A stretch of DNA of 64,000 nucleotides, from positions 16,001 to 80,000 of the forward strand of contig JAQFVV010000560.1 in NCBI GenBank assembly GCA_028023455.1, written 5' to 3'. This DNA is from Epiperipatus broadwayi. Its lineage: Eukaryota; Onychophora; Udeonychophora; Euonychophora; Peripatidae. This document shows, one piece after another, positions 23,745-35,890 of the stretch. Under the pieces are notes generated by a model. It was not told the origin of the DNA and made no database searches. It worked only from the letters and a program-made list of their open reading frames with translations. The stretch's first letter is position 1. Every line of letters begins with the position of its first letter. The translations under genes were made by a program, and so were the position numbers.

Positions 23745-24135
23745 CTTCTTATAATTCATTTCAAACTCCACCTTCCCTTTATATCAAAAGAAGTCTTCAT
23801 AAGACTGATAGCCTCAGAATCAAGTATCCTTTATTCTTCTTTTTAATTCATTATTTTCATAAAAAGTAACTGAAGCATTGTGAAATGATATTCTATGACC
23901 TGTATTCAATTCATGAATTTACAAAGACAAGTTAAGATACCTGTGTTTAACTCTTCTTATATGAACCTTAACCCTTTCATTAAGACTAAACTTACTCTGG
24001 CCTACATAAAATTTACCACAACTACAAGGAATCTTATAAACAATACCAGGAATTGACCTACTATCAATAGATTGTTTTGAACCATTATGTAATGAATTCA
24101 AGTCTGAACCTTTCTTCCATGCAACCTTCATTACA
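23745..24135 (-). pseudogene. PLE GIY-YIG nuclease fragment, left arm
   Basis: The open part (23919-24131, 70 codons) shows GIVYKIPC at residues 29-36, YVG at 42-44 and a conserved arginine at 53. These are the core GIY, YIG and Arg elements of the nuclease. A frameshift after RVKHRYLN breaks the frame, and the remaining C-terminal part down to about 23760 is recognisable by alignment with the right arm. Reverse transcriptase is absent. Non-functional relic. Confidence 0.85.
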
Positions 24136-24149
24136 CGTAATAAATGACT

Positions 24150-24557
24150 ATTCCTATAGGTGGAATGATGATTGCATGGAAAAAAGGTTCTGACTAGAAT
24201 ACATTATTTAATGGTTCAAAACAGTCTATTGATAGTAGGTCTGTTCCTGGTATTGTTTATAAGATTCCATGTAGTTGTGGTAAATTTTATGTAGGCCAGG
24301 GTAAGTTTAGCCTTAATGAAAGAGTTAAGGTTCATATAAGTAGAGTTAAACATAGGTATCTTAACTCATCTTAGTATATTCATGAATGGAATACAGGTCA
24401 TAGAATAATGTTTGATAATGCTTCAGTTATTTTTTATGAAAAGAATGAATTAAAAAGAAGAATAAAAAATACTTTGATGATAAATCTTCCTGATTTTGAG
24501 GCTCTCAATCTTATGAAGACTTTTTTTGATATTAACGGAAGGTGGAGTTTGAAATGA
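24150..24557 (+). pseudogene. PLE GIY-YIG nuclease fragment, right arm
   Basis: This is the mirror copy of the left arm. It has GIVYKIPCSCGKFYVG near 24259-24306, followed by SLNERVKVHI and a C-terminal helical tail ending GRWSLK before a TGA at about 24554. In-frame stops interrupt it after GSD (about 24195) and before YIHEWN (about 24372). The reading frame continues further than in the left arm, so this copy preserves the C-terminus better. Confidence 0.85.
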
Positions 24558-24579
24558 ATTATGGGAAGGTTTGTTTGTT

Positions 24580-24620
<41 letters not shown>

Positions 24621-24725
24621 TATTTCCTTTAGTTTGATTTTCACTTGAGAAGGTCAATTGTGTAATAGATGAAACCATGATTGTGTAAGGATTTTGGTAA
24701 AAAACTTTGAATTTAATCTAGTATT

Positions 24726-24734
<9 letters not shown>

Positions 24735-24811
<77 letters not shown>
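24735..24811. repeat. (TA)n array
   Basis: About 38 TA units abut the right end of the palindromic PLE. Confidence 0.97.
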
Positions 24812-24814
<3 letters not shown>

Positions 24815-27800
24815 GACCTTCTGAATGGGCACAAGTAATTAAACTATATTGTGTCAGTAGTGAATAACTGCATTGTACTAAAAAAAGATGAAATAACCTT
24901 AAAATATTAAAATTGTTTTTTAATTGTCCAAAAACTTATATGGGGGGTCACCCATGCATTTTGGTTAGCAATTTTACAAGCATTTATTGTTAGTATTATA
25001 TTTAATAAAGTGTTTAATGCAAGAAATATGGGAGGATTATTATACAAAGTGTTGTTATAATAGTTAGATTGATGCAAAGTTGTATTTATTTATAATATAG
25101 TGTTGGTGTGAATGTTTTTCTGAATCATTATTCATTGACACTCATCCATATAAGCAGTGAAATATGTTTAACTCATAGCCATGTCAATTATATTTAGTCA
25201 GCATATTTTAACATTTAAATTGCAGTATAGGTGCATGCATGTCTCTATCATTTTCATTTCATTTACATACTTTAATTACAATAAACAATAGTATATGCAC
25301 AATAAAACATATAAATTACAGTAATTATCTTTAATAATCTTGCAAAAATATATTTTTTCAGTGATAAATGGATATTTGGATTAGTAATTTGCTTGACCAA
25401 TTTAAATAATATTCTCAACCATTTTTATTTAAGAATTACTTAATATTCATTTGTTTCAAATTTGTAAAAAAAGATTTTTTTTTTATTTATTTGACTTGAT
25501 TTAATTGTGAAAATGAAAATGATTTTTTTTTCTCCAAGAAAAGATTTCTTGAATATTTGATTAACTCCTGACTGCAAAAGGTGGAGTTGACCTTTTGAGA
25601 AGAAAAATTACCTTTTGATGGAAGAAAGGGATGTCTATTTAACTAATAGTCATTAGTAAAATTTGTTCGTTATTATTAGTGTAACCATTGCTCTAGTTCA
25701 TTGTGTCTGTAACAAGTGTATATCTCTTCCAGACGTCAAGTTAATTTTAAAGCTCAAAAGTAAATTTTAAAAAGTCATAGGAAAATTCTAGTTCTCAGAA
25801 AGTCTTCAACTAGAATGTCTGGCTAAAATTTAAAGAAAGAGTTATATCAATTTCGTTATTTTACTCAATTTAAACGTTTAAATTAACATTCTCATATTTA
25901 TTTTCATTCTAAAATATTTGTCTACATTATTAGATTTATGCTATTTTATTTATTTGTAATTATTATTATTAAGAAGAAAGTTAAAGTGCAGGAACTCTCT
26001 AATCTGCTAACTGAGGTGTGTGAATTCTATAAAATTTTGTCGAAAACCGTGCAGAACAATTTATCAAAATTTATGAACTTTCTGCTCAAGCTCTATTCTG
26101 TTTTTATAAAAGTCAGATTGAAATAAAAATATGCATGCACTTTATTATGCGATACATTAAATTACTTTAAATTATTACGGAATGACAACTTTGTCTTTTA
26201 TCTATGCTTATAAAAATAAAATATGTTTTATCTAAGAATAAATACGTGACTTATAAAGGATTAATTAATTACTACTATTTATAGAATGACCGTATGCTTA
26301 TGTCAGATAGAAGGGTGTTAATAATGTATATTTCTGTTCTCTTCAATGTATGTATTATAAAACAAAATATTATTGCTTGAGGAAGTGCAAATTTTATATG
26401 AACAATTAATTTGCAATGACTAAAATTAATTATGTGTATGCTAGCTTACAAATTATAGGAAAAACTAATGCTCTCCAGGAAATCTGTTAAAAGCTATCAC
26501 TAAGTTAAACTTACTACGGAATTAATTAAATAATTATTATAATACAAATACAGCTGAAACTGTTCTTTTTTCATATTATTGTCATTATAAAAATTTATTA
26601 CTTACATGCTGTATAAGTAAACTCTATTAGCTTTAGATAAGAACATTGGAGATTACAAGAATTTTTTTTTTTTATATTTCATATTTTTATTAAACACACA
26701 CTCATTTTCGAATTTATCTCCGTATCAGTTATTAAATTTGGAAAAGGAACTTTGCAAGTGAACTTTTTTTTTGTTTTAAAAGAAGTGTGACTATTATTTT
26801 TTTTTTTTTAATATTTATTGTTAATGGTATATATCATAGATAGCTAGATAGATTTATTGTTGTATTTTGCTCGTATTATTATGCTATTTTATGAACTTTT
26901 AGATTATCACGGAGTAGCGTATTCACAAATTGTGAATATGCTCTTAAAATATTATTACTTGAATATGATTTGTTTTCTCTTATGGAGATGAAATATGTAT
27001 TTTGGGTATATTGCCAAAGAGAGGTGTTTAGTTGATTGTATATATTTTTCTCTATCTCAAAGTCAGAGTTTTGGCTTTCAAATTAGCGAGTATATAAAAA
27101 AAAAATATCATATTAGAGATAGCAAAGAAATCTCGTTCATAATAAGTATTACTATTTAAAATTGAAACAATTGAAAGTCTAATTTAAGCTAAAAGTTTAT
27201 ATTTTAATATGTCATTTATTTGTCGTAACCTTTGTATATTATATAACTTAAAATTGTTTTTCATCCTCTTATTTATGGATATGTGTGTCTATTTTGTGCA
27301 ATTATTTTATTTACATAGTAAGCATTCAGTTTTACAACTATTTCTCAATATAAATTTCGGATATTGTCATATTCTAAAAGAATTGAAGGGACGAGTGACT
27401 TATTTATAAGTATTTATCTACCAGCATATAGTGTTAGAGATGTAGAGAAGCTGTTTGAAAAAAAATATTCTTGATATATTTTATGTTCGTAGGGATGAGA
27501 GATTTTTCCTCTTAGTGTATTTAAGTAGTTTGCCATGAGTAGAGCCTATTTTTGATTGTATACGTACATATTATGAAATGATATTTATGAAGTTAAGTGA
27601 TATTTTCTTTATCATCCTAGTGTTGAGACAAGTTCCACACCAATAGTTTATTTCAGATTTAAATAAGTTGTTGAAGTATTAGTTATAGAGTTTATTTGCT
27701 CCTCATGTGCTTGAATTCCTCTTGAAGGTTTAGTTTGTATTATCATAAAAATATAGCTCTGGGTAATTCATTCAGTAGTTGGATAAATGGCTAAATTAAA

Positions 27801-29337
27801 GTCTTTATTGAATAATAGAGTAGATATAGAGTCTATTTTGTTGGCTGGTTTATGACATTGTCCGAAATAAAATGCTTATTTAATAATTCATAAATAAATT
27901 GATAATGTATAAAAAGATTGTTTTCTTTTATTATTTCAGGGAATGTGACACACAAGCGTAATGGAAATAATATCACTTGTATAAAAGTATAAGACTGTTA
28001 AACTTAAAATAGAAAATAAATGTTTTAAAACATATCATATTAATTTGCCACAAGTTAGAGATCATCAAACTCATCAGAATGAGTATGATTATATTGCTAT
28101 GTGTGAAGAGTGTAGTCATTTAAAATAATTATTTAATTATGTTATTTAAAACTGCTCTCTTAATAGCCAAATGTATTAATTTGTTTCATTCCAATAATTG
28201 ATAATATCACCTCTTAAAAGCGTATATTGTGCCCATAATGTAATAGATTATTTCTTCAGTGTTGCATATGAAATTTTTAAATAGTCCAGATATTCAAAGT
28301 CAGAATATTAAGACATTATTTATTTGTTAATTTTGCATTCATAAGTGTGTAGCTAATAAATGATGTAACATGTAAGAGGGATAATTCCAAACTTATGTTT
28401 ATGGACTTAGGTGTAAATGTAAAGATTGGGACAATTAATTTTAGTGTGAACCGATTACATTTAAATTAATCTTAAGTGTAAATAAATGTTTTTTTTTTAT
28501 TTATTAAAAACTGTGTCTTGAGTTATTTTTATATGCATTTGTATTCTAGTTTCCACATCTCTATATCTCATAAATCTATTATAAAATAATTATATTTTTT
28601 ATAACTCTGATAATAAATATGCTGAAATCTGATAATAATGTTTCCTTGATCCAAATGTTACATGAGATATTTTACCACTTGATGAATTTATAAGAAGGTT
28701 GCCTAGTTAGTGTATTGTTTAGACGATGATGTGAGATTAAAAGATATTCTATTTCCTTCATTATCTAATTGCTAGCACAGTAAAACATTATTTAACTTAT
28801 TCCATTATACTTTTGTTATAATTTAGAGTTATAAATTACTGGCTAAGATAGTTTGTTTGGCCTAACTGTGTTGTAGATTCCATGAGATCTGATTTTATAT
28901 TCCTAGATTAACATTAATTTACCTATTTAGATTAGGATGTGCTGAATAATAGAGTTTTTTTTGTGTTATGCTTTTCTATTCCATCTAAGTTCTGTTGAGC
29001 TAATATGGAGTATATCTGGGTGATGGAAGATATCAAATTGAAGGTATATTTTAGTAGTGGAACAAATAAACTCTACTGGCATTTATCATTTGGTTAATTA
29101 GTAAATAAGGTTTAAATTTTAATTAGTAGTTTATAGTATTTTTTTTCCTTTATTTATTTATATTCTATATGTTATGAACTTTCTGTAACCTCCCACTGAG
29201 CAAAGCTGTAAGGTAGACATAAGTAAAACAGTCTCAGAATCAATTGTAAATCAGATAAATTGTTCTATTCATTAATAGATCCAGCACTATGGGCATTTGT
29301 TCATATGATGTATATGAGTGGTATTGTGTGTGTGGGT
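24812..29337. other. AT-rich DNA, G exceeding C on the plus strand; no gene seen
   Basis: This 4.5-kb stretch has no recognisable gene, RNA or repeat larger than short homopolymer runs. Frames of 60-66 codons (25938-26126, 27209-27409) are hydrophobic or lysine-rich and lack motifs. Unlike the following block, it is T/G-rich rather than T/C-rich. Confidence 0.55.
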
Positions 29338-29375
<38 letters not shown>

Positions 29376-29412
29376 TAGAATAGATATATATATATATATA
29401 TATATATATATT
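29338..29412. repeat. Split (TA)n array
   Basis: Two TA arrays flank TAGTATAGAATAG. They are followed by a short, unusual C-rich run (CCTCCCCCCCGCGC, about 29418-29431). Confidence 0.93.
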
Positions 29413-30577
29413 CTAACCTCCCCCCCGCGCATCCTCATCCCAAAATATACTGTTTATTACGAATATTCCGGGTTGTAGCTCAGTTAACAAATAAATAAAT
29501 GAAATATTCAGCATTAATTAAAATGATTACTAGCTCTAATTTTTTAAAATACAAATTCGGTTCGATTTCAAAAATGAATTAATAAATATTTACTATTTTC
29601 ATGAGACATGGAGTGGCAATACGGGGAACGAGATAGACTACATTGAGACATTATCCACACGATACTACCTCAATGGCATAAGAACACTATCCCTCTTTTT
29701 TTACTATACCAAATAACTAACTCATAGTATTCTTACGATTTTCTAAGCTCTATTCACTACGATTAAAATAATAATCATATCTTAATCTTCTTTATAACAA
29801 GAATCTAGCTTAATTAAATAAAATGCAGTAAAATAAATAAAATCTCAGTTTCCTAAATTGTATTCTAACTGATTTAAAATTACGGTAGTAAAATATGAAA
29901 AGGGAATTTTATGTCATAATCTACTACACATCAACTAATAATAATAAAATAATAATAACAATAATAATATAATATACTCTTATTTCTTCTTAAATGAAAT
30001 AAATAAATACGTACGTGGTAGTATTTTAATAATCTGACAACAGAATACGTGTGGCAACATTAGCATATAATTTATTGTGATATTGTGGCAACCGACTTAT
30101 GACCAATAAATAATATAAAATTATGATCTTTTAATTTTAACATACCAATAAATTCTCAAAATTATTATAACACTTTTATGTTTACCTTTTTGTGCAAAAC
30201 CTATATGTCTGTTTCAATTACAAATGTATCGTGATTTCATGCATCCATGTGGAGAAATAACAACGCGGACACAAAACTTTAAAACAAATTTAAAACAAAG
30301 TTTATTAACAATATAAATAAATTAACAATATTTTACACTATATACATTGGATATCCCTTACTATCCTATCTCAACTTAATTTATTAGTTTATAAAATGAA
30401 ATCAAAATATTATTTTATTTTTCCTAGTTAAATCTTATTTTTTTTAACACTTAAGAAAATACAGTATTATTACTTGATTTATTATTATGGTTAGCTTATT
30501 ACAAAATGTATTTCTTATATGATTATCACAAACACTTTGCATCCCTAATATTATTAAAATTATATTTTTTACAAAAT
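29413..30577. other. AT-rich DNA, G-poor on the plus strand; no gene seen
   Basis: No feature supported. From about 29.4 kb to 33.3 kb the plus strand is conspicuously poor in G, as if this were the template strand of an old element or transcript. No coding frame supports that. Confidence 0.45.
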
Positions 30578-30885
30578 TTACATTCGTAGTAAAATTCTAC
30601 AAAATAATAAATTTTAGTTTTATATTGGTTGTATGGAATCTTACAAAGTCAAAACATTATTCTACATTCGGTATTAGGTTTTTATTGTTCATTATCCGAT
30701 GTTTATTAATCCTAATATTCTCATCCAAGCCTTACATTCGTAGTAAAATTCTACAAAATAATAAATTTTAGTTTTATATTGGTTGTATGGAATCTTACAA
30801 AGTCAAAACATTATTCTACATTCGGTATTAGGTTTTTATTGTTCATTATCCGATGTTTATTAATCCTAATATTCTCATCCAAGCC
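30578..30885 (+). repeat. Perfect 154-bp tandem duplication
   Basis: The unit starting TTACATTCGTAG at 30578 is repeated at 30732 with no difference that I can find. The copies meet at AAGCC/TTAC. It has no coding potential. The identity implies a recent event or gene conversion. Confidence 0.95.
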
Positions 30886-33800
30886 TTACTTCGGATGATA
30901 TAATTACAACTATTAATATACCATGCACAAGTATATGTTTATTATACCTTATTGAACTATTTTCTTAATAAATATGCAATACTTATTTTCTAAATATTAT
31001 TAAAAAAAAATCATTCAAATTTTATTATCACTTTTAAAATACTTGGTTTAGATTTCTTTTCAAAATCTTATATTCATTTCTGAATTAATTTTACAATGTA
31101 TTATATGATTCTTTATCTCTTTATGATATTTTGGACCTTCAATTTTAAAGCTACACAATTCTATACATTCCAGCAAATAAACTATTCTTACATAAACGAT
31201 AACATATCTTCAGTTCTATTTTATTCATTATTTCTTTGAAAATATCTTTCTGACCGATGCAGATTCACGAAATAAGGATAACGAAGATAGATGCATAGGA
31301 TCAAAATATAACTAGAATATTACTCGTCATATACCTTGACAATCATGGTACAGTGAATTAAAATACACTATAGAGGAGTGACCTTTACCTGTCTTCCTAT
31401 TTCTTAAAAAAAAAAAAAAAAAAAAACATCATCTTGGTTTCCTCTCCACTAGTACTTCCAAGTCACTATCCGATCTTATTTTTCAAGATTTTTCTATACT
31501 GTACATCGACAAATACATATCTGCATTACTAACAATAATAAAATTCATTTATTTCAAAACTATTCCACTGTTCTATAAGAAATTATTTTTACTACTTTCC
31601 TCCAGTATATTTAATCATATACAAACTATTTAAATATCTGAATACTTTATCACATGAAAGTTCAAAAGAATCACACAATTGTTCTGTTAAATTATATTAT
31701 TAATATGCTTTAAATAAATGATTGCATGCATATTCCGAATTACTCCTATCTCATCATATGTTAAAAATGTTGTATAAAATGTGTACATATAATTTAAACT
31801 TTCACACTTCATTCTTAATCAATAGATGATCTAAAAAAAATACATTATGCATTATAAATAACTATCAAAATTACCAAAAACGACCTTTATCTCCTCGATC
31901 GCGTTCCGTAGGCTTCACCATCCCATTGATCCTTGTAGATATAATATTCACATCCATACACTTTATTTTAAACACTATTTCTATAATTTTATCAAGCTAT
32001 TATATTTAAATTTTAATATTACTAAATTTATGTTTTATGTTTCCCTAATCTCACATAATATTTTATATTTTAAAATAAATTAGGAAAAATATTTCAAACT
32101 ATATTTACTGTACTTCTTCATCAAATTTTCTTGAAAACCGTTCATATTAAAGCTAAAAAAAATGTTTATTATTTCTTCTTCAGTCACTTAATGTTCTATT
32201 TTAAGGTAAAACAATTATTGCTCTGTTTAATAAATATTCCTAGATGACAATCCTTGTTTTTTTTATAATATTTAATACAATTATTAATTATGATATTAGT
32301 TAATCCCGTAAAGAAAACGTCTACATATTCTCTTCTAATATTTTCCCGCGCGACTTTTATGATGCATCTTCTAGGTACATTTATTTAAATATTCAGTAAA
32401 TTTTTTCTGTCTCCATGGATCCATTTTCATTAAGTAATTTCAATTTATATTTTCTAAATCAAGCATTTCTCCAATGAACACTTTATAACATTTTTAATTC
32501 TTCTTAGAGAAAGTTTTTCTGTTCCTTTTTTTTAATAAAAAACACAATAGCTCTTTCATATCATTATTCGGTAATTTTTCCTTTCTTTTAAAGTTCTGGT
32601 AACTATATACTTTGTAATATTTCCTTTAAAAAGGACAAACATTTTTTTCTCATTATAACTTTTACATAATTCTTTATAATATACGCATCTTAATTTTCCC
32701 ATAGAGAAGAATAAAAAAAAAAAAACTTTAGAGTAGCCTTATAAATTTGTGCGTCATAATTTTTCCTGACGGCAAATAACTTCTCTTTTAAGTTTTCCAT
32801 ATAACGTCCAAATTATATTCCTCTGAGTTACAATTATAAGTTTCTGGTTGAGCATAAATAAAGCTGTATCAAGGTACTTTACAAATATTTTTCCTTTAAC
32901 AATATTTTTAGGTATTTTTTTCTGTAGTGCTTCCATTTTTACTGTAAGGTTTTGGCTAAACTTGAATAAAATCACTGGCAAGAAAACTTTTAAAATTAGC
33001 CCTTCATGTAAAGGCAGTTCAAAATACTATATTAAAAAAAAACTTTTAAAATAAATACAAAATTTTTAAAATTATATCCCTTTTCTAGCTTACGATCTTA
33101 TCCAGCTAAAAAATATGTTACTCCCTCCTTCACTTACACATTACTTTCTCCCGCTTCATCTAATTCTTATATTTTGTCTGCTAAAATACCTCCGTCGATT
33201 GGTTAATGACTTTTATAGCGTGAACAAATTTACACATTTTAGGTTTATAATAGATTAAACATTTTTAAAATAAAGAATTTATGACGTCATGTCTTAAATA
33301 TTATTTAGAATGTATTTTTTTTAACTCAATTATAATTTTATCAAAATCATTTAAACTTTAAAATAATTATTAAAATAATATTTAATATTTCAACTTTTAC
33401 TTTAACGATAGATAGCAATTATATTTAGTTTCATAATTCATAAACTTTATTATTATATTCTAACAAGCTTGTGTGTGAAGGTAGATAATATACAGTCACA
33501 TGATTACTAACTTTATCAGATGATTTTTAATTTACGTCTCGGTCTAAATTACCAAAACTGATATATTTTATAAAAAATTTGAAAATAATTTAAACTTGTA
33601 GAACTAAATATAATTATCACCATCCTAAAGTTTATTTTAAAATATACTCTATTAATTTTGACTATTAAATATAATTATAACACTACATATAGCATTTATT
33701 TAATTTATTAGTTTTAAAACATTACAATTGAATTGTTAATATACTTTTAACTATTTATAGCTGTATTATTTTATATGGCCAGCTTTTACAACCATAAGCA

Positions 33801-33998
33801 AGGATATAATTAAGCTTTATTTAACTGTTTTTTTTAAATAATCCATTACACTTTTATATACCAGGTATTTTCAGTTTTAAATTGTACTATAAGATCTAAT
33901 CGATCACACAATTATCAATATATTACACAAACATATATTAAAATTTAAATTTTTTTAGTAATTGACCATTCTACCTTATTATGATCTATAGATAAGGG
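30886..33998. other. AT-rich, G-poor DNA; no gene seen
   Basis: Contains a 21-A run at about 31405-31426 and scattered pyrimidine-rich patches. Frames at 32754-32981 (minus) and 32848-33054 (plus) overlap and have no motif, so I reject both as genes. Confidence 0.5.
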
Positions 33999-33999
33999 C

Positions 34000-34065
<66 letters not shown>

Positions 34066-34066
34066 T
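33999..34066. repeat. (TA)n-(GA)n microsatellite
   Basis: About 24 TA units run directly into about 10 GA units. Confidence 0.97.
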
Positions 34067-34822
34067 TAAAGTATTGCAACAGAAAATCAAAATCTAATTA
34101 AATAAACCAAGAATACACTTGGGACTCTTTTTATGTGGTAGATAGATTCCACGGAAAATGTGCGTTAAAAAATTTCACAAAAATAGACTTAGCTTACATT
34201 GAAAAATGTGGGGTAAATTTCTTAAATTTCAGAAATCACATAAAATCAAAGCAGCAAGGTAAAATTACTTTAAAATTTGAATAAAAAATAAGAAAGTAAT
34301 GTATGACTAATACAAAATTTCAAATATTTGGAAAAAAAATTAATACAATACACATGTCTTTTACTTTTTTTATTACCTATTTAATTTTATTCAAACCAAT
34401 ATGTTTTTATGTTTAATTTATTTTACATTTTTTATACATATTTTTAATGTTATTGCTATTTGACATGTGAACTAGTAAAACATCAGATTCATCAAAACAG
34501 ATGTACATATTTCACATAAAATTAGGATTCCCCTATTTTATATACAAGCATTATATTTTACATATTTAAATGTCTGTTGGAAAAAGTTTGCAATGTATTT
34601 AAATACTGTAGATGATTTAGAAAGAGATAAAGAAACAGAAGTGGAACCTGTTTGTTTCAAAGCAAAAATGCTTTGAGTCAGTCTTCAACTTTGTAATCAA
34701 TTGGAAAAATCTTTTTTTTTGTTAATGATATACATTATGAATGAACTCTTAAATTTTAACAAGATCTACATAGTTGTATGTTTATATTATGTATGTATAT
34801 GTTTATATTTTCATTTATACAC

Positions 34823-34979
34823 ATATATACATGGAGAAACTTTTAGACAGCAAAACGTTACAAATAAAAATATTTAAAAAATAACTTTTTAATTCGTACT
34901 TAAAAAGAATGTATCTTTAAAAGTTTTAAGTACGTTTACTTGTAACTTTTTTCTGTCTAAAAATTTCTCCATATATATA
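34823..34979. repeat. Inner palindrome A
   Basis: Outer arms at about 34823-34867 and 34936-34979 share GGAGAAA, TTTTAGACAG and GTTACAA (as complements), and an inner stem GTACTTAAAA faces TTTTAAGTAC. Confidence 0.75.
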
Positions 34980-35086
34980 AATTGAACCATTAGTCATTAT
35001 TAACTCACGTGTGAAAGCATGTAATATATATATATATATTAATATATAACAAACTAACCAAAGGAAATATATATAAAAACAAAAAA

Positions 35087-35172
35087 ATAAAGACTTATAA
35101 ATCCAATAAATAATATAATATTTCAACCAGAGGACTGGTTTTCATCAGAAAGAAAAAAAATACACAGTAAAA
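35087..35172 (-). ncRNA. Candidate hammerhead ribozyme, minus strand (mirror copy)
   Basis: This is the exact mirror of the plus-strand motif: CTGATGA at 35142-35148 and GAAA at 35121-35124 read on the minus strand. Head-to-head twin ribozymes mean that transcripts in either direction contain one sense motif and its complement, which would tend to lock the motif in a hairpin. Confidence 0.5.
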
Positions 35173-35204
35173 TGGCGATAATCAAAAATTTTTGATTATC
35201 GCCA

Positions 35205-35290
35205 TTTTACTGTGTATTTTTTTTCTTTCTGATGAAAACCAGTCCTCTGGTTGAAATATTATATTATTTATTGGATTTATAAATCTTTAT
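35205..35290 (+). ncRNA. Candidate hammerhead ribozyme, plus strand
   Basis: CTGATGA at 35229-35235, one A, stem II AACCAG (35237-35242), loop TCCT, CTGGTT (35247-35252), then GAAA (35253-35256). All invariant hammerhead core residues (CUGANGA and GAAA) are present, and stem II is six perfect pairs. The single extra A before stem II is non-standard. A short AT stem III and UH cleavage position can be drawn just downstream, but stem I is not clear. Such motifs are known from Penelope-like elements and retrozymes, where they self-cleave element RNA. Confidence 0.5.
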
Positions 35291-35296
35291 TTTTTT

Positions 35297-35354
<58 letters not shown>

Positions 35355-35890
35355 GCACTCATGGTAGAGCATTCTCTAATAGGTAGACATAGCAGCCTGG
35401 ATATCACGAGCTTCATAAATAATTAGTAAAATCATTGTCTCAATGTTTACTTACTGTTTACATTGTTGACAGAAACCCATTAACACAGCATGAAACTGAT
35501 GTTTATGCTAATTGTATTTCCTATTGTGACAAATCTGATTTCTTATCAGTTCACAAATACACCTGCATATTGTCAAATAGTGATGATTAAAATATGTATA
35601 AAAATGTAAAATAAATTACACATAAAATCATATCGTTTTGAATAAAATTAAATAGTTAATAAAAAAAGCAAAAGAACATCTGTCTTGTATCAATTTGTTT
35701 TAAATATTTTAAAGTTTTTATTAGTCATACTTTATTTCCTTATTTTTTATGTTAATTTTAAAGTAATTTTACCTTGTTGTTTTAGTTTTATGCAATTTTT
35801 TGAAAATTACAGAATGTATCCCACATTTTTCATGGAGACTTAAGTCTATTTTTGTGCACTTTATTTTATGCAGGTTTTCTGCATAAAATG

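Larger units (their letters stand above)
23599..24733. mobile_element. Second palindromic Penelope-like element (head-to-head 3' fragments)
   Basis: Left arm about 23599-24123 (minus) and right arm about 24171-24733 (plus) are separated by about 47 bp. Both arms contain the GIY-YIG region, the C-terminus, an internal (TA)n tract in the 3' untranslated region (23709-23732 and 24583-24616) and the same terminal sequence, ending near CTAGTATTTTATTTT. Arm divergence is noticeable, so the palindrome is old. The protein differs enough from the 2.4-4.9 kb copy to be another PLE family or subfamily. Confidence 0.85.
35060..35317. repeat. Inner palindrome B, spacer-less, near perfect
   Basis: The centre of symmetry is between 35188 and 35189 with no loop. 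Arms extend about 118 bp each to (TA)n tracts, and I count one mismatch in the unique part. Each arm carries one hammerhead-like motif. A spacer-less perfect palindrome can also arise as a library or assembly artefact. Confidence 0.9.
34150..35890. mobile_element. Large imperfect inverted repeat enclosing two further palindromes
   Basis: The left arm (about 34150-34520) and right arm (about 35510-35890) are inverted copies of roughly 370 bp with moderate divergence. Shared phrases include CACAAAAATAGACTTA, GGTAAAATTACTTTAAAATT and TATTTAATTTTATTCAAA. The roughly 1-kb interior contains palindromes at 34823-34979 and 35060-35317. No coding frame has a domain. It could be a fold-back transposon into which PLE or retrozyme units inserted. 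The classification is inference, the arms are seen directly. Confidence 0.7.

Noticed and set aside
31405-31426. Poly(A) tail of a retrocopy
   Set aside because: There is a 21-A run, but no upstream coding or SINE sequence and no target-site duplication that I can see.
32754-33054. Overlapping 75- and 68-codon frames on opposite strands
   Set aside because: Mutually shadowing, lysine/isoleucine-rich, no motif.
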